A DNA stretch of 64,000 bases from Ahrensia sp. GTDB lineage: Bacteria; Pseudomonadota; Alphaproteobacteria; Rhizobiales; Rhizobiaceae. This document shows positions 10,344 through 22,600 of the stretch, in pieces. Location of the stretch: assembly GCA_028817895.1 (NCBI GenBank), contig JAPPOQ010000026.1, positions 1 to 64,000 on the forward strand, given 5' to 3'. A program made the translations under genes and the position numbers. Every line of letters begins with the position of its first letter. Position 1 is the stretch's first letter. The notes beneath the pieces were generated by a model. It did no database searches. It was given only the letters and a program-made list of their open reading frames with translations, and was not told the DNA's origin.

Positions 10344-12442
10344 GAGGAGGTCGCATCCCTTGGGGTCGGGACAAACGCCACCACACTTTCTCCTTCAATG
10401 CTGACCGGATCGTTTTCGGCTACGGCTTCGGCAGGCACGTCAAGCTGCGCGGTATCGATGGTGCGTAGCCAGTGATGGTCCGGCGGAGGAGGTGGAAGCG
10501 TGATGTCCGCATCTGTCGCATCGCGATTGAAGAAGACAAGGACGGTGTTGTCTTCCGTTTCGTTCGCATGTGCCTGTGCAGACCACCGCAAGGTCAGGCA
10601 AAGGCTGGACAGTTCCGGGTCATCCCATGGCACTTCAGTCCCCTCCAATCCTCGCCATTCAACATCGGGTTGACCATCCTTGAGGCGTATGCCGCCATGC
10701 AGAAAGCGGTCCTGGCGCAAAGCCCGGTGTTGCTGACGAAAGCGCGACAGACGGCACACGAATTCGCAGAGTTGCCAATCAGCATTCTCCCAGTCGATCC
10801 AGCCGATCTCATTGTCCTGCGCATAGGCGTTGTTGTTGCCACTTTGCGAGTTGCCGATTTCGTCGCCAGCAAGCAGCATGGGTGTGCCTTGTGATAGAAA
10901 CAGCGTGGCCAGCAAGTTGCGCTGGCGCTTCGCGCGGCGTTTCATGATGTCGGCATCTTCAGTGTCTCCCTCGACACCAAAATTGTCGCTCAGATTATCC
11001 GAATGCCCATCGGCATTGTTCTCGCCATTGGCTTCATTGTGGCGTTGCGCATAGCGTGTGATATCGGCCAGCGTGAAGCCATCATGAGCCGCTATGAAAT
11101 TGACGGAAGCCGATGCGCGTCTCCCGCTGTGGTCGAATGCATCGGCTGAACCCAGCAAATGCGCTGCGAGAGCTGGGGCGCTGTTTTGGTCTCCGCGCCA
11201 GAAGCGGCGAACCGCATCGCGATAGGCGTCGTTCCATTCGCGAAACTCGAGCGGAAATTTGCCCAATTGATAACCGCCCGGTCCGAGGTCCCACGGCTCG
11301 GCGATCAGCAGGGCATCCGCCAGTATCGGGTCCTGCCGCAACGCATCGAAGAAGCCGCTGTGCTGGTCGAAGCCGTGCTCTTCGCGACCAAGCACTGTGG
11401 CAAGATCAAAGCGAAATCCATCGACACCCATATGCTGATACCAGAAGCGCAGACTGTCCATCACAAGGCGAAGAACGAAAGGGTGCGACACGTTGAGCGT
11501 GTTGCCGCAGCCCGTATCGTTGACATAGTAGCGCGGTTGGTCCGGCAGGAGCCGGTAGTAAGAGGCGTTGTCCAGCCCACGAAAGCTCAGCGTTGGTCCG
11601 CGCTGATCGCCTTCGGCGGTGTGGTTGTAGACGACATCGAGAATGATCTTGATGCCAGCCTCATGGAATCGGTCCACCATCGCGCGAAAGCCGGCAAACC
11701 CCGCCGGGCCGAAATAGCGTGGTTCGGGCGCCAGAAACCCGATCGTGTTGTAGCCCCAATAATTGCGCAATCCCCGTTTCAACAGGAAAGCATCGTCAAT
11801 CATTGCGTGGACCGGCAAGAGCTCAATCGCGGTGACGCCAAGCTTCGTCAAGTGCTCCAGCATGGCAGGCGTGGCCAAGCCGTCATAGGTTCCACGCAGG
11901 GCTTCGTCGACGCGCTGATTGAGCCTGGTCAAACCCTTCGGGTGGGCCTCATAGATAAGCGTGTGCGACCAGTCTGGCGTGGTCTCTCTCTTTGGCGGGT
12001 CAAACAGATCGGGTTCTGAGACAATCGCCTTCGCAACATGGGGTGCGCTGTCTCGTGTATCGAAGGTCAGATCATCGAGGGTCTTTGTCTTGATGAAGCC
12101 GTACGTAGACGCGTGATCGGTCCAGCTGCCGATCATCTGGCGCGCATAAGGGTCGAACAGCAATTTGTTGATGTTGAAGCGGTGCCCGTGCTGCGGCTCG
12201 TAGAGTCCATCGGCACGAAACCCATAGGGCGTGCCAGGCATCACTCCCGGTGCATAGCCGTGCCAAACGGAGCCCGTTCGCTCCGGCAGTGCAATGCGCT
12301 CAACCTCACAGCTTCCGTCTTCGCTGAAAATGGAAAGATAAAGCTGGGTCGCGTGGTGTGAAAAGACGGCAAAATTCGTGCCCTCGCCATCAAAGCGAGC
12401 GCCCAGCTGATTGGGGCGTCCCGAACGCAGATGCAGTGCCAT
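10340..12442 (-). CDS. glgX: Glycogen debranching enzyme GlgX
   Basis: GH13 debranching motifs: LGARFDGEGTNFAVFS, DVVYNHTAEG, VDGFRFDLATVLGRE, FIAAHDGFTLAD. Confidence 0.96.
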   Translation of the reverse strand: MALHLRSGRPNQLGARFDGEGTNFAVFSHHATQLYLSIFSEDGSCEVERIALPERTGSVWHGYAPGVMPGTPYGFRADGLYEPQHGHRFNINKLLFDPYARQMIGSWTDHASTYGFIKTKTLDDLTFDTRDSAPHVAKAIVSEPDLFDPPKRETTPDWSHTLIYEAHPKGLTRLNQRVDEALRGTYDGLATPAMLEHLTKLGVTAIELLPVHAMIDDAFLLKRGLRNYWGYNTIGFLAPEPRYFGPAGFAGFRAMVDRFHEAGIKIILDVVYNHTAEGDQRGPTLSFRGLDNASYYRLLPDQPRYYVNDTGCGNTLNVSHPFVLRLVMDSLRFWYQHMGVDGFRFDLATVLGREEHGFDQHSGFFDALRQDPILADALLIAEPWDLGPGGYQLGKFPLEFREWNDAYRDAVRRFWRGDQNSAPALAAHLLGSADAFDHSGRRASASVNFIAAHDGFTLADITRYAQRHNEANGENNADGHSDNLSDNFGVEGDTEDADIMKRRAKRQRNLLATLFLSQGTPMLLAGDEIGNSQSGNNNAYAQDNEIGWIDWENADWQLCEFVCRLSRFRQQHRALRQDRFLHGGIRLKDGQPDVEWRGLEGTEVPWDDPELSSLCLTLRWSAQAHANETEDNTVLVFFNRDATDADITLPPPPPDHHWLRTIDTAQLDVPAEAVAENDPVSIEGESVVAFVPTPRDATSS

Positions 12443-12454
12443 GATTGTCTCGGT

Positions 12455-13909
12455 TCAACTGTCCGTCATGCTCTCATAGAGCGCCAGATAGGCCGGAGCC
12501 GTCTGCTCCCAACCCACCGAGTATCGCATGGCGTTCAGCATCATGGAACGCCAAACGTCGCCATCCGCAAACAACGCGCATGCGCGAGATATTGCCCGGG
12601 CGAGAGCGTCCGCCGTGACGGGTTCAAACTGGATGCCGGTGGCCTTGCGTCGCTTGATGCTCTGCGGCGTTGCGTTCACCACCGTATCGGCGAGCCCACC
12701 GGTGCGAGCAACCACAGGCAGTGTGCCGTAGCGCAAGCCGTAAAGCTGCGTCAGCCCGCAAGGCTCGAAACGCGAGGGCACGAGAATCGCATCGCTGCCG
12801 CCTTGCAGCAGATGGGAGAGCGCTTCGTCATAGCCGATAAGGGTGCCGACTGTGCCGGGATATCGATCCGCAGCTTCGCGGAAACCCTGTTCAAGGTCCT
12901 TGTCGCCGGAGCCGAGCAAGGCAAGCTGCGCGCCGCTCTCCACCAGATGAGGCAGCACCTCCAGCAAGAGATCGAGACCCTTTTGCCGCGTAAGACGGCT
13001 GATCACGCAAAACAGAGGCGCATCCGTTCGCGCTTCAAGGTGAAACCGCTCTTCGATTGCAGCACGGTTCTTGGCGCGGCGCTTCAGGCTGCGTGACGTG
13101 TAATTGATCGCCAGATGCGGATCCGTCGCCGGGTTCCATATGTCTGTATCGATGCCATTCAACAGTCCTGACAGATCGCCTCGACGGGCTTGCAACAGCC
13201 CTTCCATTCCCATTCCAAAGTCGGGCGTCATGAGTTCGCGCGCATAGGTCGGGCTGACGGTGGTGATCTTGTCGGCGAAGGCGAGACCCGCTTTCAGGAA
13301 GCCGAACTGCCCCCAATATTCGGCACCTTCATGCGTGAAGAAATGATCGGGAACGCCGAGAATATCTTTCACGCTCCAATGAAAATTGCCTTGAAACGCG
13401 ATGTTGTGAATCGTCATCACGCAGCGTGGCGGATCGTTGGGATCGGCCATGCGGATCAGCAAGGGCACCAGCCCCGCCTGCCAGTCATGAGCGTGAACGA
13501 AATCCGCTCGCCAGGTCCCGGCTTCATGCGTGAGACCCCCGCAGGCGATATCCGCAGCGACCCGGCTCAGGGCGCCGAAGCGCAGATGATTGTCGTCCCA
13601 ATCCTGGCCGTCTTCATTGAGATAGATGCTTCCGGGTCGGTCATATAGATGCGGCGCATCGAGCAGCAAAAGGGACAACCCCTCCGCCTCAACGCTGATA
13701 AGCCTTGCTCGCCCGCCGAACAGATCGTCGAAATCACGCAGAGTGGTGCCGCCTTCAAGGTGCTGTTTCAGTGCAGGATAGGCGGGCAGCAAAATCCGCA
13801 CGTCGGCTCCCAACGGTTCCAACGCCTTGGGCACGGCCCCGATCACATCGGCCAGACCGCCGGTTTTGACGAAGGGCGCGCATTCCGACGCCACGAACAG
13901 GACATTCAT
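12455..13909 (-). CDS. glgA: Glycogen synthase (ADP-glucose)
   Basis: MNVLFVASECAPFVKTGGLADVIGAVPKAL; VPSRFEPCGLTQLYGLRYGTLPVVARTGGLADTV. Confidence 0.97.
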   Translation of the reverse strand: MNVLFVASECAPFVKTGGLADVIGAVPKALEPLGADVRILLPAYPALKQHLEGGTTLRDFDDLFGGRARLISVEAEGLSLLLLDAPHLYDRPGSIYLNEDGQDWDDNHLRFGALSRVAADIACGGLTHEAGTWRADFVHAHDWQAGLVPLLIRMADPNDPPRCVMTIHNIAFQGNFHWSVKDILGVPDHFFTHEGAEYWGQFGFLKAGLAFADKITTVSPTYARELMTPDFGMGMEGLLQARRGDLSGLLNGIDTDIWNPATDPHLAINYTSRSLKRRAKNRAAIEERFHLEARTDAPLFCVISRLTRQKGLDLLLEVLPHLVESGAQLALLGSGDKDLEQGFREAADRYPGTVGTLIGYDEALSHLLQGGSDAILVPSRFEPCGLTQLYGLRYGTLPVVARTGGLADTVVNATPQSIKRRKATGIQFEPVTADALARAISRACALFADGDVWRSMMLNAMRYSVGWEQTAPAYLALYESMTDS

Positions 13910-13918
13910 TGGGTTATC

Positions 13919-15211
13919 TCAGACTTCCAATGAGTTGATCATGTTTTGCGTGATCAGCGTGACGCCATTGTCGGATCGGCGGAACCGTTTGGCATCCGCC
14001 TCGGCATCTTCGCCAACGATGAGCCCTTCGGGGATATTGGCCCCGCGGTCGATCACGACATTGGTGAGGCGCGCATTGCGGCCAATCTGCGCGTAAGGCA
14101 TCGCCACCACGCCTTCGAGAGTGGAATAGGAATGGCATCGAACGCCGGTGAACAGCAGACAACGCTCAAGCTCGGAACCGGAAATGATGCAACCGCCCGA
14201 GACAAGCGATGACAGAGCCTGCCCTCGCCGCCCTTCTTCGTTGTGAATGAACTTCGCTGGTGGCACGAGTTCCGAATAGGTCCAGATCGGCCAGTCGCGA
14301 TCATAAAGATCGAGCTCCGGCGTGAAATCGGTGAGGTCGATATTGGCCTGCCAGAAGGCGTCAACCGTGCCAACATCGCGCCAGTATGGCTCCTTCTCCT
14401 TGCCGCTGCGCACGCAGGAGCGGCCAAAGGGATGCGCTACCGCTTTGCCGTGTTCTACGATGTAGGGGATGATGTCTTTGCCGAAGTCATGGTTGGAGTT
14501 CGGATCTGCTCCATCGCGGCGCAGATGCTCGCAAAGCACATCGGTCTTGAAGACATAGATCCCCATGCTCGCCAGAGCGAGATCGGGATGGCCCGGCATG
14601 GCGGGTGGGTCGGCAGGTTTTTCAATGAAGTCGATGATCGTATCATCCTCATTGACATGCATCACGCCGAAGCCCGTCGCCTCCATTCGCGGCACTTCTA
14701 TGCAGCCAACGGTCACGTCAGCGCCTGACTCCACGTGATGCTTCACCATCAGCGCGTAATCCTGCTTGTAAATGTGGTCGCCCGCCAGAATGATGATGTA
14801 CTCCATTCCGTGGCTTTCGATGATGTTGACATTCTGTGTCACGGCGTCTGCGGTGCCGCGATACCAGTTCTCCTCATCGAGCTGTTGTGAGGCGGGGAGA
14901 ATGTCGAGCGATTCATTGCGCTCTGCCCGGAAGAAACTCCAGCCGCGCTGCAAATGGCGGATCAGGCTGTGCGCCTTATATTGCGTGGCGACGGCGATGC
15001 GCCGCATACCGGAATTCACCGCATTCGATAATGGAAAGTCGATGATGCGGCTCTTGCCACCGAAATAGACGGCCGGCTTGGCGCGTCGTTCGGTCAGTTC
15101 CATCAGCCGACTGCCGCGACCTCCAGCTAGAATGAAGGCCATCGTCTGTTGCGCAAGTCGCCTGGTTTCCCTGTCCATCGGCTTTACCTCCCTGCCGTTT
15201 GTTTCATCCAT
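13919..15211 (-). CDS. glgC: Glucose-1-phosphate adenylyltransferase
   Basis: [43 protein letters not shown]. Confidence 0.97.
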   Translation of the reverse strand: MDETNGREVKPMDRETRRLAQQTMAFILAGGRGSRLMELTERRAKPAVYFGGKSRIIDFPLSNAVNSGMRRIAVATQYKAHSLIRHLQRGWSFFRAERNESLDILPASQQLDEENWYRGTADAVTQNVNIIESHGMEYIIILAGDHIYKQDYALMVKHHVESGADVTVGCIEVPRMEATGFGVMHVNEDDTIIDFIEKPADPPAMPGHPDLALASMGIYVFKTDVLCEHLRRDGADPNSNHDFGKDIIPYIVEHGKAVAHPFGRSCVRSGKEKEPYWRDVGTVDAFWQANIDLTDFTPELDLYDRDWPIWTYSELVPPAKFIHNEEGRRGQALSSLVSGGCIISGSELERCLLFTGVRCHSYSTLEGVVAMPYAQIGRNARLTNVVIDRGANIPEGLIVGEDAEADAKRFRRSDNGVTLITQNMINSLEV

Positions 15212-17192
15212 CTTCGCGTTGAAAGAACAATGTCGTCAAAGGCGGAACGGTGATGGCAATGGAATGATCACATCCGCCACTCGCCACTGGGTCGCTCATC
15301 ACACCGCCCAGATTGCCACGGTCCTGCCCGCCATAATGTTTTGAATCCGTGTTCAATCGCTCCACCCATCGGCCAGCATGCGGAACCCCGATGCGGCGCG
15401 AGCTTCGTTCCACCGGCGTGAAATTGGAGACAATAAGAACCGGCTCGGTTCCCTCGTCGTCATGGCGCAACCAGGCGAACAGCGACTCCTCGCTGGCGCC
15501 ACCTTCCACCCATTGGAAGCCTTCCGCCTTGCAATCGAGTTGATGGAGGGCAGGCGTCGATGTGTAGAGACGGTTGAGGTCACGTATCAGCGTTTGCATG
15601 CCGCGATGGCTGGAATGGTCGAGCAAGTGCCAGTCGAGACTGCGTTCGTGGTTCCACTCATCGTGCTGCGCAAACTCGCTGCCCATGAAAAGCAGCTTCT
15701 TTCCCGGATGCCCCCACATGAAGCCGTAATAGGTGCGCAGATTGGCGAAACGATCGTCCAGCTCCCCCGGCATTTTTGCGAGCAGTGATCCCTTGCCGTG
15801 AACGACCTCATCATGGCTGAGTGGAAGCACGAAATTTTCCGAAAATGCGTAGTGCAGCCCAAAGGTCATCTTGTGATGATGGTGCTTTTTGTGGATCGGA
15901 TCCTCGCTCATGTAGGAGAGCGTGTCGTTCATCCATCCCATATTCCATTTGAAGCCGAAGCCCAGCCCGCCATGCTCGGTGGGAGTGGAAACGCCGGGAA
16001 AGGCGGTTGATTCCTCCGCAATCGTCATGATGCCCGGCATGTCGCCATAGACTGTCTCATTCATCCGTTTGAGAAAGTCGATCGCTTCGAGGTTCTCGCG
16101 CCCACCATGAATATTGGGCACCCATTCGCCCTCCTTGCGCGAATAGTCCCGATACAGCATTGAGGCGACGGCATCGACGCGCAGCCCGTCAATATGGTGC
16201 TCACGGCACCAATAGATCGCGTTGGCGATGAGATAGTTGGCGACTTCCCGACGACCATAATTGAACAGCAGCGTGTTCCAGTCGGGGTGGAAGCCTTCAC
16301 GCCGGTCTTCATGTTCGTAGAGCGCAGTCCCGTCGAAGCGGCCCAGTCCATGCTCGTCTTCTGGAAAGTGCCCCGGCACCCAGTCAAGGATCAGCCCGAT
16401 ATCGGCCGCATGGCAGGCATCGACGAATGTACGAAACTCATCCAGCGTTCCATATCGAATGCTCGGCGCATATAGGCCGATGGGTTGGTAGCCCCAGGAG
16501 CCGTCAAAAGGGAACTCCGAGATCGGCATCAGCTCGATATGGGTGAAGCCCATATTCTTCACATAGGGCACAAGCTGTTCGGCATGTTCCAGATAGGACA
16601 GGCGTCGATTGTTGTCTTCAGTGACGCGTTTCCAGGATCCCAGATGCACCTCATAGATAGAGATGGGCTGATCGATGCCGTGCCGACAGGCACGCTTGTT
16701 CAGCCAGTCTTCGTCTTGCCATAGGTAGCGCTCAAGCGATCGAACCACAGAGGCGGTCTTCGGTGGATGTTCCGCGCCGAAGCCGAAAGGGTCCGCCTTT
16801 TGCGGCAGCGCATGCCCAGCTCCGTCGCGCAACTGGAACTTGTAGATCTCACCTTCCGCGAGGCCGGGAATGAAAAGCTCCCAAATCCCGGTTGAACCGC
16901 GCATCGCCATTGTGTGGCTGTCGCCGTTCCAATGGTTGAAATCGCCAACCACGCTGGCGGAACTGGCATTGGGTGCCCATACGGCAAAATTTACGCCCTC
17001 AGGTTCGGCGCCATCCGCGGAGTGCACGACATGCGCGCCGAGCGCCTCCCAAAGGCGTTTATGATTGCCTTCCGCGATGAGGTAATCATCGAGATCACCA
17101 AGTATGGTCCTGCTGACATTTCGAGCCGTGTTTTTCGGTTGGGCAGTTGCTCTTTTCGCCTGCGATGCGGTGGCTTTGTGATCAGGCATCAA
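15204..17192 (-). CDS. glgB: 1,4-alpha-glucan branching enzyme
   Basis: [49 protein letters not shown]. Confidence 0.97.
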   Translation of the reverse strand: MMPDHKATASQAKRATAQPKNTARNVSRTILGDLDDYLIAEGNHKRLWEALGAHVVHSADGAEPEGVNFAVWAPNASSASVVGDFNHWNGDSHTMAMRGSTGIWELFIPGLAEGEIYKFQLRDGAGHALPQKADPFGFGAEHPPKTASVVRSLERYLWQDEDWLNKRACRHGIDQPISIYEVHLGSWKRVTEDNNRRLSYLEHAEQLVPYVKNMGFTHIELMPISEFPFDGSWGYQPIGLYAPSIRYGTLDEFRTFVDACHAADIGLILDWVPGHFPEDEHGLGRFDGTALYEHEDRREGFHPDWNTLLFNYGRREVANYLIANAIYWCREHHIDGLRVDAVASMLYRDYSRKEGEWVPNIHGGRENLEAIDFLKRMNETVYGDMPGIMTIAEESTAFPGVSTPTEHGGLGFGFKWNMGWMNDTLSYMSEDPIHKKHHHHKMTFGLHYAFSENFVLPLSHDEVVHGKGSLLAKMPGELDDRFANLRTYYGFMWGHPGKKLLFMGSEFAQHDEWNHERSLDWHLLDHSSHRGMQTLIRDLNRLYTSTPALHQLDCKAEGFQWVEGGASEESLFAWLRHDDEGTEPVLIVSNFTPVERSSRRIGVPHAGRWVERLNTDSKHYGGQDRGNLGGVMSDPVASGGCDHSIAITVPPLTTLFFQREDG

Positions 17193-19572
17193 TCAAGCCG
17201 TGCGCCTGCCAGATGTCATGGGCATAGCCAGCGATGGTTCGGTCGGAAGAAAACCAGCCGACCTGCGCGGTGTTGAGGATGGCGCGTCTCGTCCAATTCG
17301 CCTCATCCTGAAAGTCGCCATCCACTCGCCTTTGCGTCTCGTAATAATCATCAAAATCGCAGGTCACGAGGAAATAGTCGTGGTCCCGCAACCGCTTTAC
17401 CAGCTCAGTGTAGCGATTTGGCTCGTCAGGGCAAAATGCACCGCTCTCGATCTGGTTGAGCACGCGACCGAGGCGCGGACTGGCGCCGATGGCATTGCGG
17501 GCAAAATCCGGTTCCACGCGCCGCGCGACAACCTCTTGTGCCGTCAGCCCGAAGAGGTAGAAATTGTCGGCTCCCACATGTTCGCGGATTTCCACATTGG
17601 CGCCGTCAAGTGTGCCGATGGTCATGGCACCGTTGAGCGCAAATTTCATATTGCCCGTGCCGGAAGCCTCTTTGCCGGCAGTCGAGATCTGTTCTGACAA
17701 ATCGGCGGCAGGAATAAGCATCTCCGCCATGGTGACATTGTAATTTTCTGGATAGACGATCTGCAACAGGTCGCGTGTGGCAGGGTTCGTGTTGATCACC
17801 GCGCCAACATCATTGATGAGCCGGATGATCTCCTTGGCAACAACATAGCCGGGCGCAGCCTTACCACCGAAAATCTTGGCGCGTGGCGTCCAGCCAGCGC
17901 CGGGGCTGTCACGCATGTCATTCCACAGCGCCACCGTCTCCAGCAGATTCATGAGCTGACGCTTATATTCATGGATGCGCTTGATCTGGATATCGAACAT
18001 CACGTCGGGGTTCAGCGTGATGCCATCACGCTGCTTCAACCAATCCACCAAACGCGCCTTGTTGGCATTTTTTGCTTCCCGGAAGCGATACTGAAAGCCT
18101 GTGTCGTCCGCATGGCCTGCCAGCTGCGAGAGCTGTTCAAGATGGTCCGGCCAAGCTTCGCCGATCGTCTCATTGATGAGATTGCGCAACGGCGCATTGC
18201 AGGAATACAGCCAGCGGCGCGGTGTTATTCCATTGGTCTGGTTGACGATGCGCTCCGGGAAAACGGCATGCAGATCATTGAACACGGTTTGCTTCACCAG
18301 TTCGCTGTGCAGCGCTGAAACCCCATTGACACGGTGCGCCATGACGAAGGCCAGTTCGCCCATCTTCACCGCGCCATGTTCCAGAATGCGAATGTCGCTG
18401 CCGGTTGCGTCCATGTAAGCGGCTTCGATGTGCCGGATGATCTGAAGATGTCGCGGAAGAATGCGCCCAAACAGTCCCTCATCCCAACGCTCCAGCGCCT
18501 CCGGCAAGAGCGTGTGGTTTGTATAGGCGAGACAGTCGCGCGCAATGGCGATGGCCTCATCCATCGCCATACCGTGCTCGTCGACAAGCAGCCGCACCAG
18601 TTCCGGACCTGCGATGGCAGGATGCGTGTCGTTGAGTTGAATGGCTATATGATCAGCAAGTTCGGACAGTTGCTGGTTCTCGGAAAGGAAGCGGCGCAGC
18701 AAATCCTGAATGGAGGCGGCGGTGAAGAAATATTCCTGCTTCAGCCGCAATTCCTTGCCGGTCTCGGTCGTGTCGTCGGGGTAGAGTACGCGCGAAATCG
18801 TGCGCGCCAGGGCTTCCGGTTCGGTTGCGGCGAGATAGTCGCCACGGTTGAAACTGTCGAGGTCAAACAAGCGTGTTGGCTTGGCCGCCCATAGTCGCAA
18901 CGTGTTGGCCCAGCGTCCCTGCCAGCCGATGATCGGTGTATCATAGGCAGAGGCGAGCACCACCTCTGCGGGGCGCCAGATGGTTTTCCCATTGTCGTCA
19001 TGAACTGTGCCGCCAAAGCCGATACGGTAGCTAACTTCCGGGCGTTCAAATTCCCAGGCATGGCGTTGCGCGAGCCACCCTTCGGCGGTTTCGATCTGCC
19101 TGCCGCCTTCAAAATGCTGCTCGAACAGGCCATGCTCGTAGCGTATGCCATAGCCATAAGCGGGAATACCGAGCGTCGAGAGGCTGTCCAGAAAGCAGGC
19201 TGCCAAACGGCCGAGCCCGCCATTGCCAAGTGCGGCATCGGGTTCGTCAGCGATGATGGTTTGATAGTCCTGACCAAGCAATGCCATGGCTTCGGCGGCG
19301 ATGTCGTCCAGGCGCAGATTGACGGCGACATCCTCCAGAAGGCGGCCGATCAAAAATTCCATCGAGAGATAGTAGACGCGCTTCGCCTTCGTTTCATAAG
19401 TCTTGCGAGTGCTGGCGAACCAAGGGTCCATCACGGCGTCGCGCAGAGCAAGCGACAGGGCCATGCGCCAGTCATAGGTCGAGGCATGCGCTTCATCCTT
19501 GCCCAGCGAATAGGTGAGATGACGGAGAATATCGGCACGCAGACTTTGCGCGCTTGGTTTTGGCGTGTTCAT
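17182..19572 (-). CDS. glgP: Glycogen/starch/alpha-glucan phosphorylase
   Basis: EPDAALGNGGLGRLAACFLDSLSTL, QLNDTHPAIAGPELVRLL, EASGTGNMKFALNGAMTIGTLDGANVEI. Likely start at Met 19572. Confidence 0.96.
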   Translation of the reverse strand: MNTPKPSAQSLRADILRHLTYSLGKDEAHASTYDWRMALSLALRDAVMDPWFASTRKTYETKAKRVYYLSMEFLIGRLLEDVAVNLRLDDIAAEAMALLGQDYQTIIADEPDAALGNGGLGRLAACFLDSLSTLGIPAYGYGIRYEHGLFEQHFEGGRQIETAEGWLAQRHAWEFERPEVSYRIGFGGTVHDDNGKTIWRPAEVVLASAYDTPIIGWQGRWANTLRLWAAKPTRLFDLDSFNRGDYLAATEPEALARTISRVLYPDDTTETGKELRLKQEYFFTAASIQDLLRRFLSENQQLSELADHIAIQLNDTHPAIAGPELVRLLVDEHGMAMDEAIAIARDCLAYTNHTLLPEALERWDEGLFGRILPRHLQIIRHIEAAYMDATGSDIRILEHGAVKMGELAFVMAHRVNGVSALHSELVKQTVFNDLHAVFPERIVNQTNGITPRRWLYSCNAPLRNLINETIGEAWPDHLEQLSQLAGHADDTGFQYRFREAKNANKARLVDWLKQRDGITLNPDVMFDIQIKRIHEYKRQLMNLLETVALWNDMRDSPGAGWTPRAKIFGGKAAPGYVVAKEIIRLINDVGAVINTNPATRDLLQIVYPENYNVTMAEMLIPAADLSEQISTAGKEASGTGNMKFALNGAMTIGTLDGANVEIREHVGADNFYLFGLTAQEVVARRVEPDFARNAIGASPRLGRVLNQIESGAFCPDEPNRYTELVKRLRDHDYFLVTCDFDDYYETQRRVDGDFQDEANWTRRAILNTAQVGWFSSDRTIAGYAHDIWQAHGLIDA

Positions 19573-19687
19573 GAAATGACCGTATCGGGCCTCGTCTGGA
19601 TGTGCTGTGTAATGGCTTGGCAGCATTTTTCAATCGATTAGCCCTGTTGGTTTTCGATAGCTGCCCCTCAGGCCGTGCATCGCTTGT

Positions 19688-22600
19688 TCAGTGGAAGTCG
19701 CGGCTCTTGGGAATAATGCGCACATTGCGCGGATGGCGGCCCTGATTCACGGTTGGCGGTCGCGCGCGGTCCTGTTGGTCGGCTGGTCTGGCGCGCACTG
19801 CAAAGCGCTTTGCATCCGGTGAATCGATGGGCCAGCCATCGCGTTCGACTTGGGGATGCAGCACCTCGTCGGCGCGCGACAGTTCAATGATATTGGCGTT
19901 TGAAGTTGGCGGTTTGAGTTCAGCAATGTCGCCCTGTGCCGTTTCACCCCGCGCCGCCAGCCGTTCCACCTTGCGTTTCATGGAAGAGGTTTCGGGCAGC
20001 GGCGATTTGACGTGATCGGCATTGGCGAAAGTCAAATCGAAATGATCGTCCGACAACGCATCGAGATCGGCAGTGCGGTCGACCAGTTCATAGGCCACGA
20101 CATGGATGATATCACCTTCCCGCTGCACCTTGCCGCGCACCGCCATCAGCCGGGCCGCCATGATGGTGCGACGGTACTTTGCCATCAGCTTCGACCAGAC
20201 GACGACATTCACCGTGCCGGTTTCATCTTCAAGCGTGATGAAGACGACACCCTTGGCCGTGCCGGGCTTTTGCCGCACCAGAACGACACCAGCCACCGTG
20301 ACCCAATGGTTCTGGCGGGTTTCGAAAAGCTCCTGTGCCGTGAGCGCGCGTTGCGGCCTCATGCGCGCAAAGCATTTCTCGGCAAGGGGAACGCCTCGAT
20401 CAAACAGCGGGCGCAGGATCGCCATGGGGTGCGCTTTCAGCGAAAGGCGATGCGTCTGATAATCCGCAACCACATGCTCGCGCAAAGGCATTTGGGGCAG
20501 AGTGACATCCGGGTCCGGCCCTAGCGTGCTTGCCTCACTTGCCTCAAACAATGGCAGTTGATGATCGCTCACCAGACCACGCACCGCCCAAAGGGCCTGA
20601 CGGCGATCAAGCTTCATTGAGCGGAAAGCGTCGGCGGCGGCCAGTCTTTCAAGTGCGGCAAGGGAAAGTCCCGTAATTCGGCGAGCATCGTCGATGGTTT
20701 TAAAATGTTGACCACGCCGCGCCGCGAACGCCTCCATCTCCTCCCTCTTCATGCCGTTGACCTGGCGGAAGCCGAGCCGCACCGCGAAACGGCCATCCTC
20801 CATGGGGCCTTCAAGCGTGTTGTCCCATTCGCTTTTATTGATATCGACGCCCCGCACCTCGATGCCATGCTCGCGCGCATCGCGCACGATCTGCGCCGGA
20901 GCGTAAAAGCCCATGGGTTGCGAATTCAGGAGAGCGGCGCAGAACACGTCTGGAAAATAAAACTTCAGCCAGGAAGAGATGTAGACAAGCTGTGCAAAAC
21001 TCGCCGCATGGCTTTCGGGAAAGCCGTAAGAGCCAAAGCCCTTGATCTGTTCAAAACAGTTTGCGGCAAATTGCGGTTCATAACCGCGTTCGATCATTTT
21101 TGAGACCATGCGTTGTTGCAGCAAATGAATGGTGCCGACATTGCGAAAGGTCGCCATGGCGCGGCGCAATTTGTTGGCTTCCTCCGGTGTGAACTCAGCC
21201 GCATCGATGGCGATCTGCATCGCCTGTTCCTGAAACAGCGGTACACCAAGCGTGCGGCCTAAAATGTTGCGCAACTCATCCTTGCGGTTGGGAAATTTCT
21301 GCGGCCATGGATAGCTCACTGCTTCCTTGCCGTCGCGGCGGCGCAGATAGGGATGCACCATGTCGCCCTGGATCGGCCCGGGGCGTACGATGGCAACCTC
21401 GATGACAAGATCGTAAAAGCAGGCCGGTTTCAGCCGCGGCAGCATGTTGAGCTGGGCCCGGCTTTCCACCTGAAACACGCCAATCGCATCGGCCTGTTGC
21501 AGCATGCCGTAAACGGCCGGATCATCCTGTTCGATATTGGCCAGGGTGCAGTGTTGGCCGTAATGGGTTTTGATCTCAGCAAAACATTTGGCGATGCAGG
21601 TGAGCATGCCGAGCGCCAGCACATCGACCTTCAGGATGCGCAATTCGTCGATATCGTCCTTGTCCCATTCGATGAAAGTGCGATCCTCCATCGCCGCATT
21701 ACCGATGGGCACCATCTCCTCCAGCGGGTCTTCGGTGAGCACATAGCCACCGACATGTTGCGAGAGGTGTCGCGGGAAGCCGAGCAGTTGCTGCGTCAGA
21801 TCGACGGTCATTTTCAAAAGTGGATCGTCAAGATCAAGCCCCGCTTCCTTGATCTGATCCTTGGGGATGTCGTGTCCCCATGAGCCCCAGACGGTGGAAG
21901 CCAAAGTGGAGGTGACATCTTCCGACAGGCCCATCACCTTGCCGATTTCGCGCACCGCCGAACGGGGCCGATAGGTGATCACCGTTGCGGCAATCGCGGC
22001 ACGGTGGCGGCCATAGCGCCGGTAGATATATTGCATCACCTCCTCGCGCCGCTCATGTTCGAAATCGACATCGATATCGGGCGGCTCCTTGCGTTCGCGC
22101 GACAAGAAACGCTCAAACAGAAGCGATGATTTAGTAGGATCAACAGCGGTGACGTTGAGATAATAGCAGATCGCGGAGTTGGCGGCCGAGCCGCGCCCCT
22201 GGCACAAAATGCCCTTGTCGCGGGCCCAGGCGACGATGTCATGCACGGTTAAAAAATAATGCGCATAACCAAGCTCTCCGATCAGGGCGAGTTCCTTGTC
22301 CACCAGAGCCTGCACCTTGTCGGGCACGGTCTTGCCAAACCGCTCCTGCAAACCGGTTGCCACGAGATCTTCCAAATGAGCCTGCGCCGTCTTGCCGGGT
22401 GGCACCGGCTCATTGGGATAGTTATATTGCAACTCGTCCAGGCTGAACGAACACAGCGCGGCAATCTCCTGCGTGGCGGCAAGCGCCTGCGGATAATCCT
22501 TGAACAGCCGCGCCATTTCCTGCGGCGGTTTCAGATGCCGTTCGCCATTGGCTTGAAGCAGATAGCCGGCCTTGTCGATCGTGCAGCCTTCGCGAATGCA

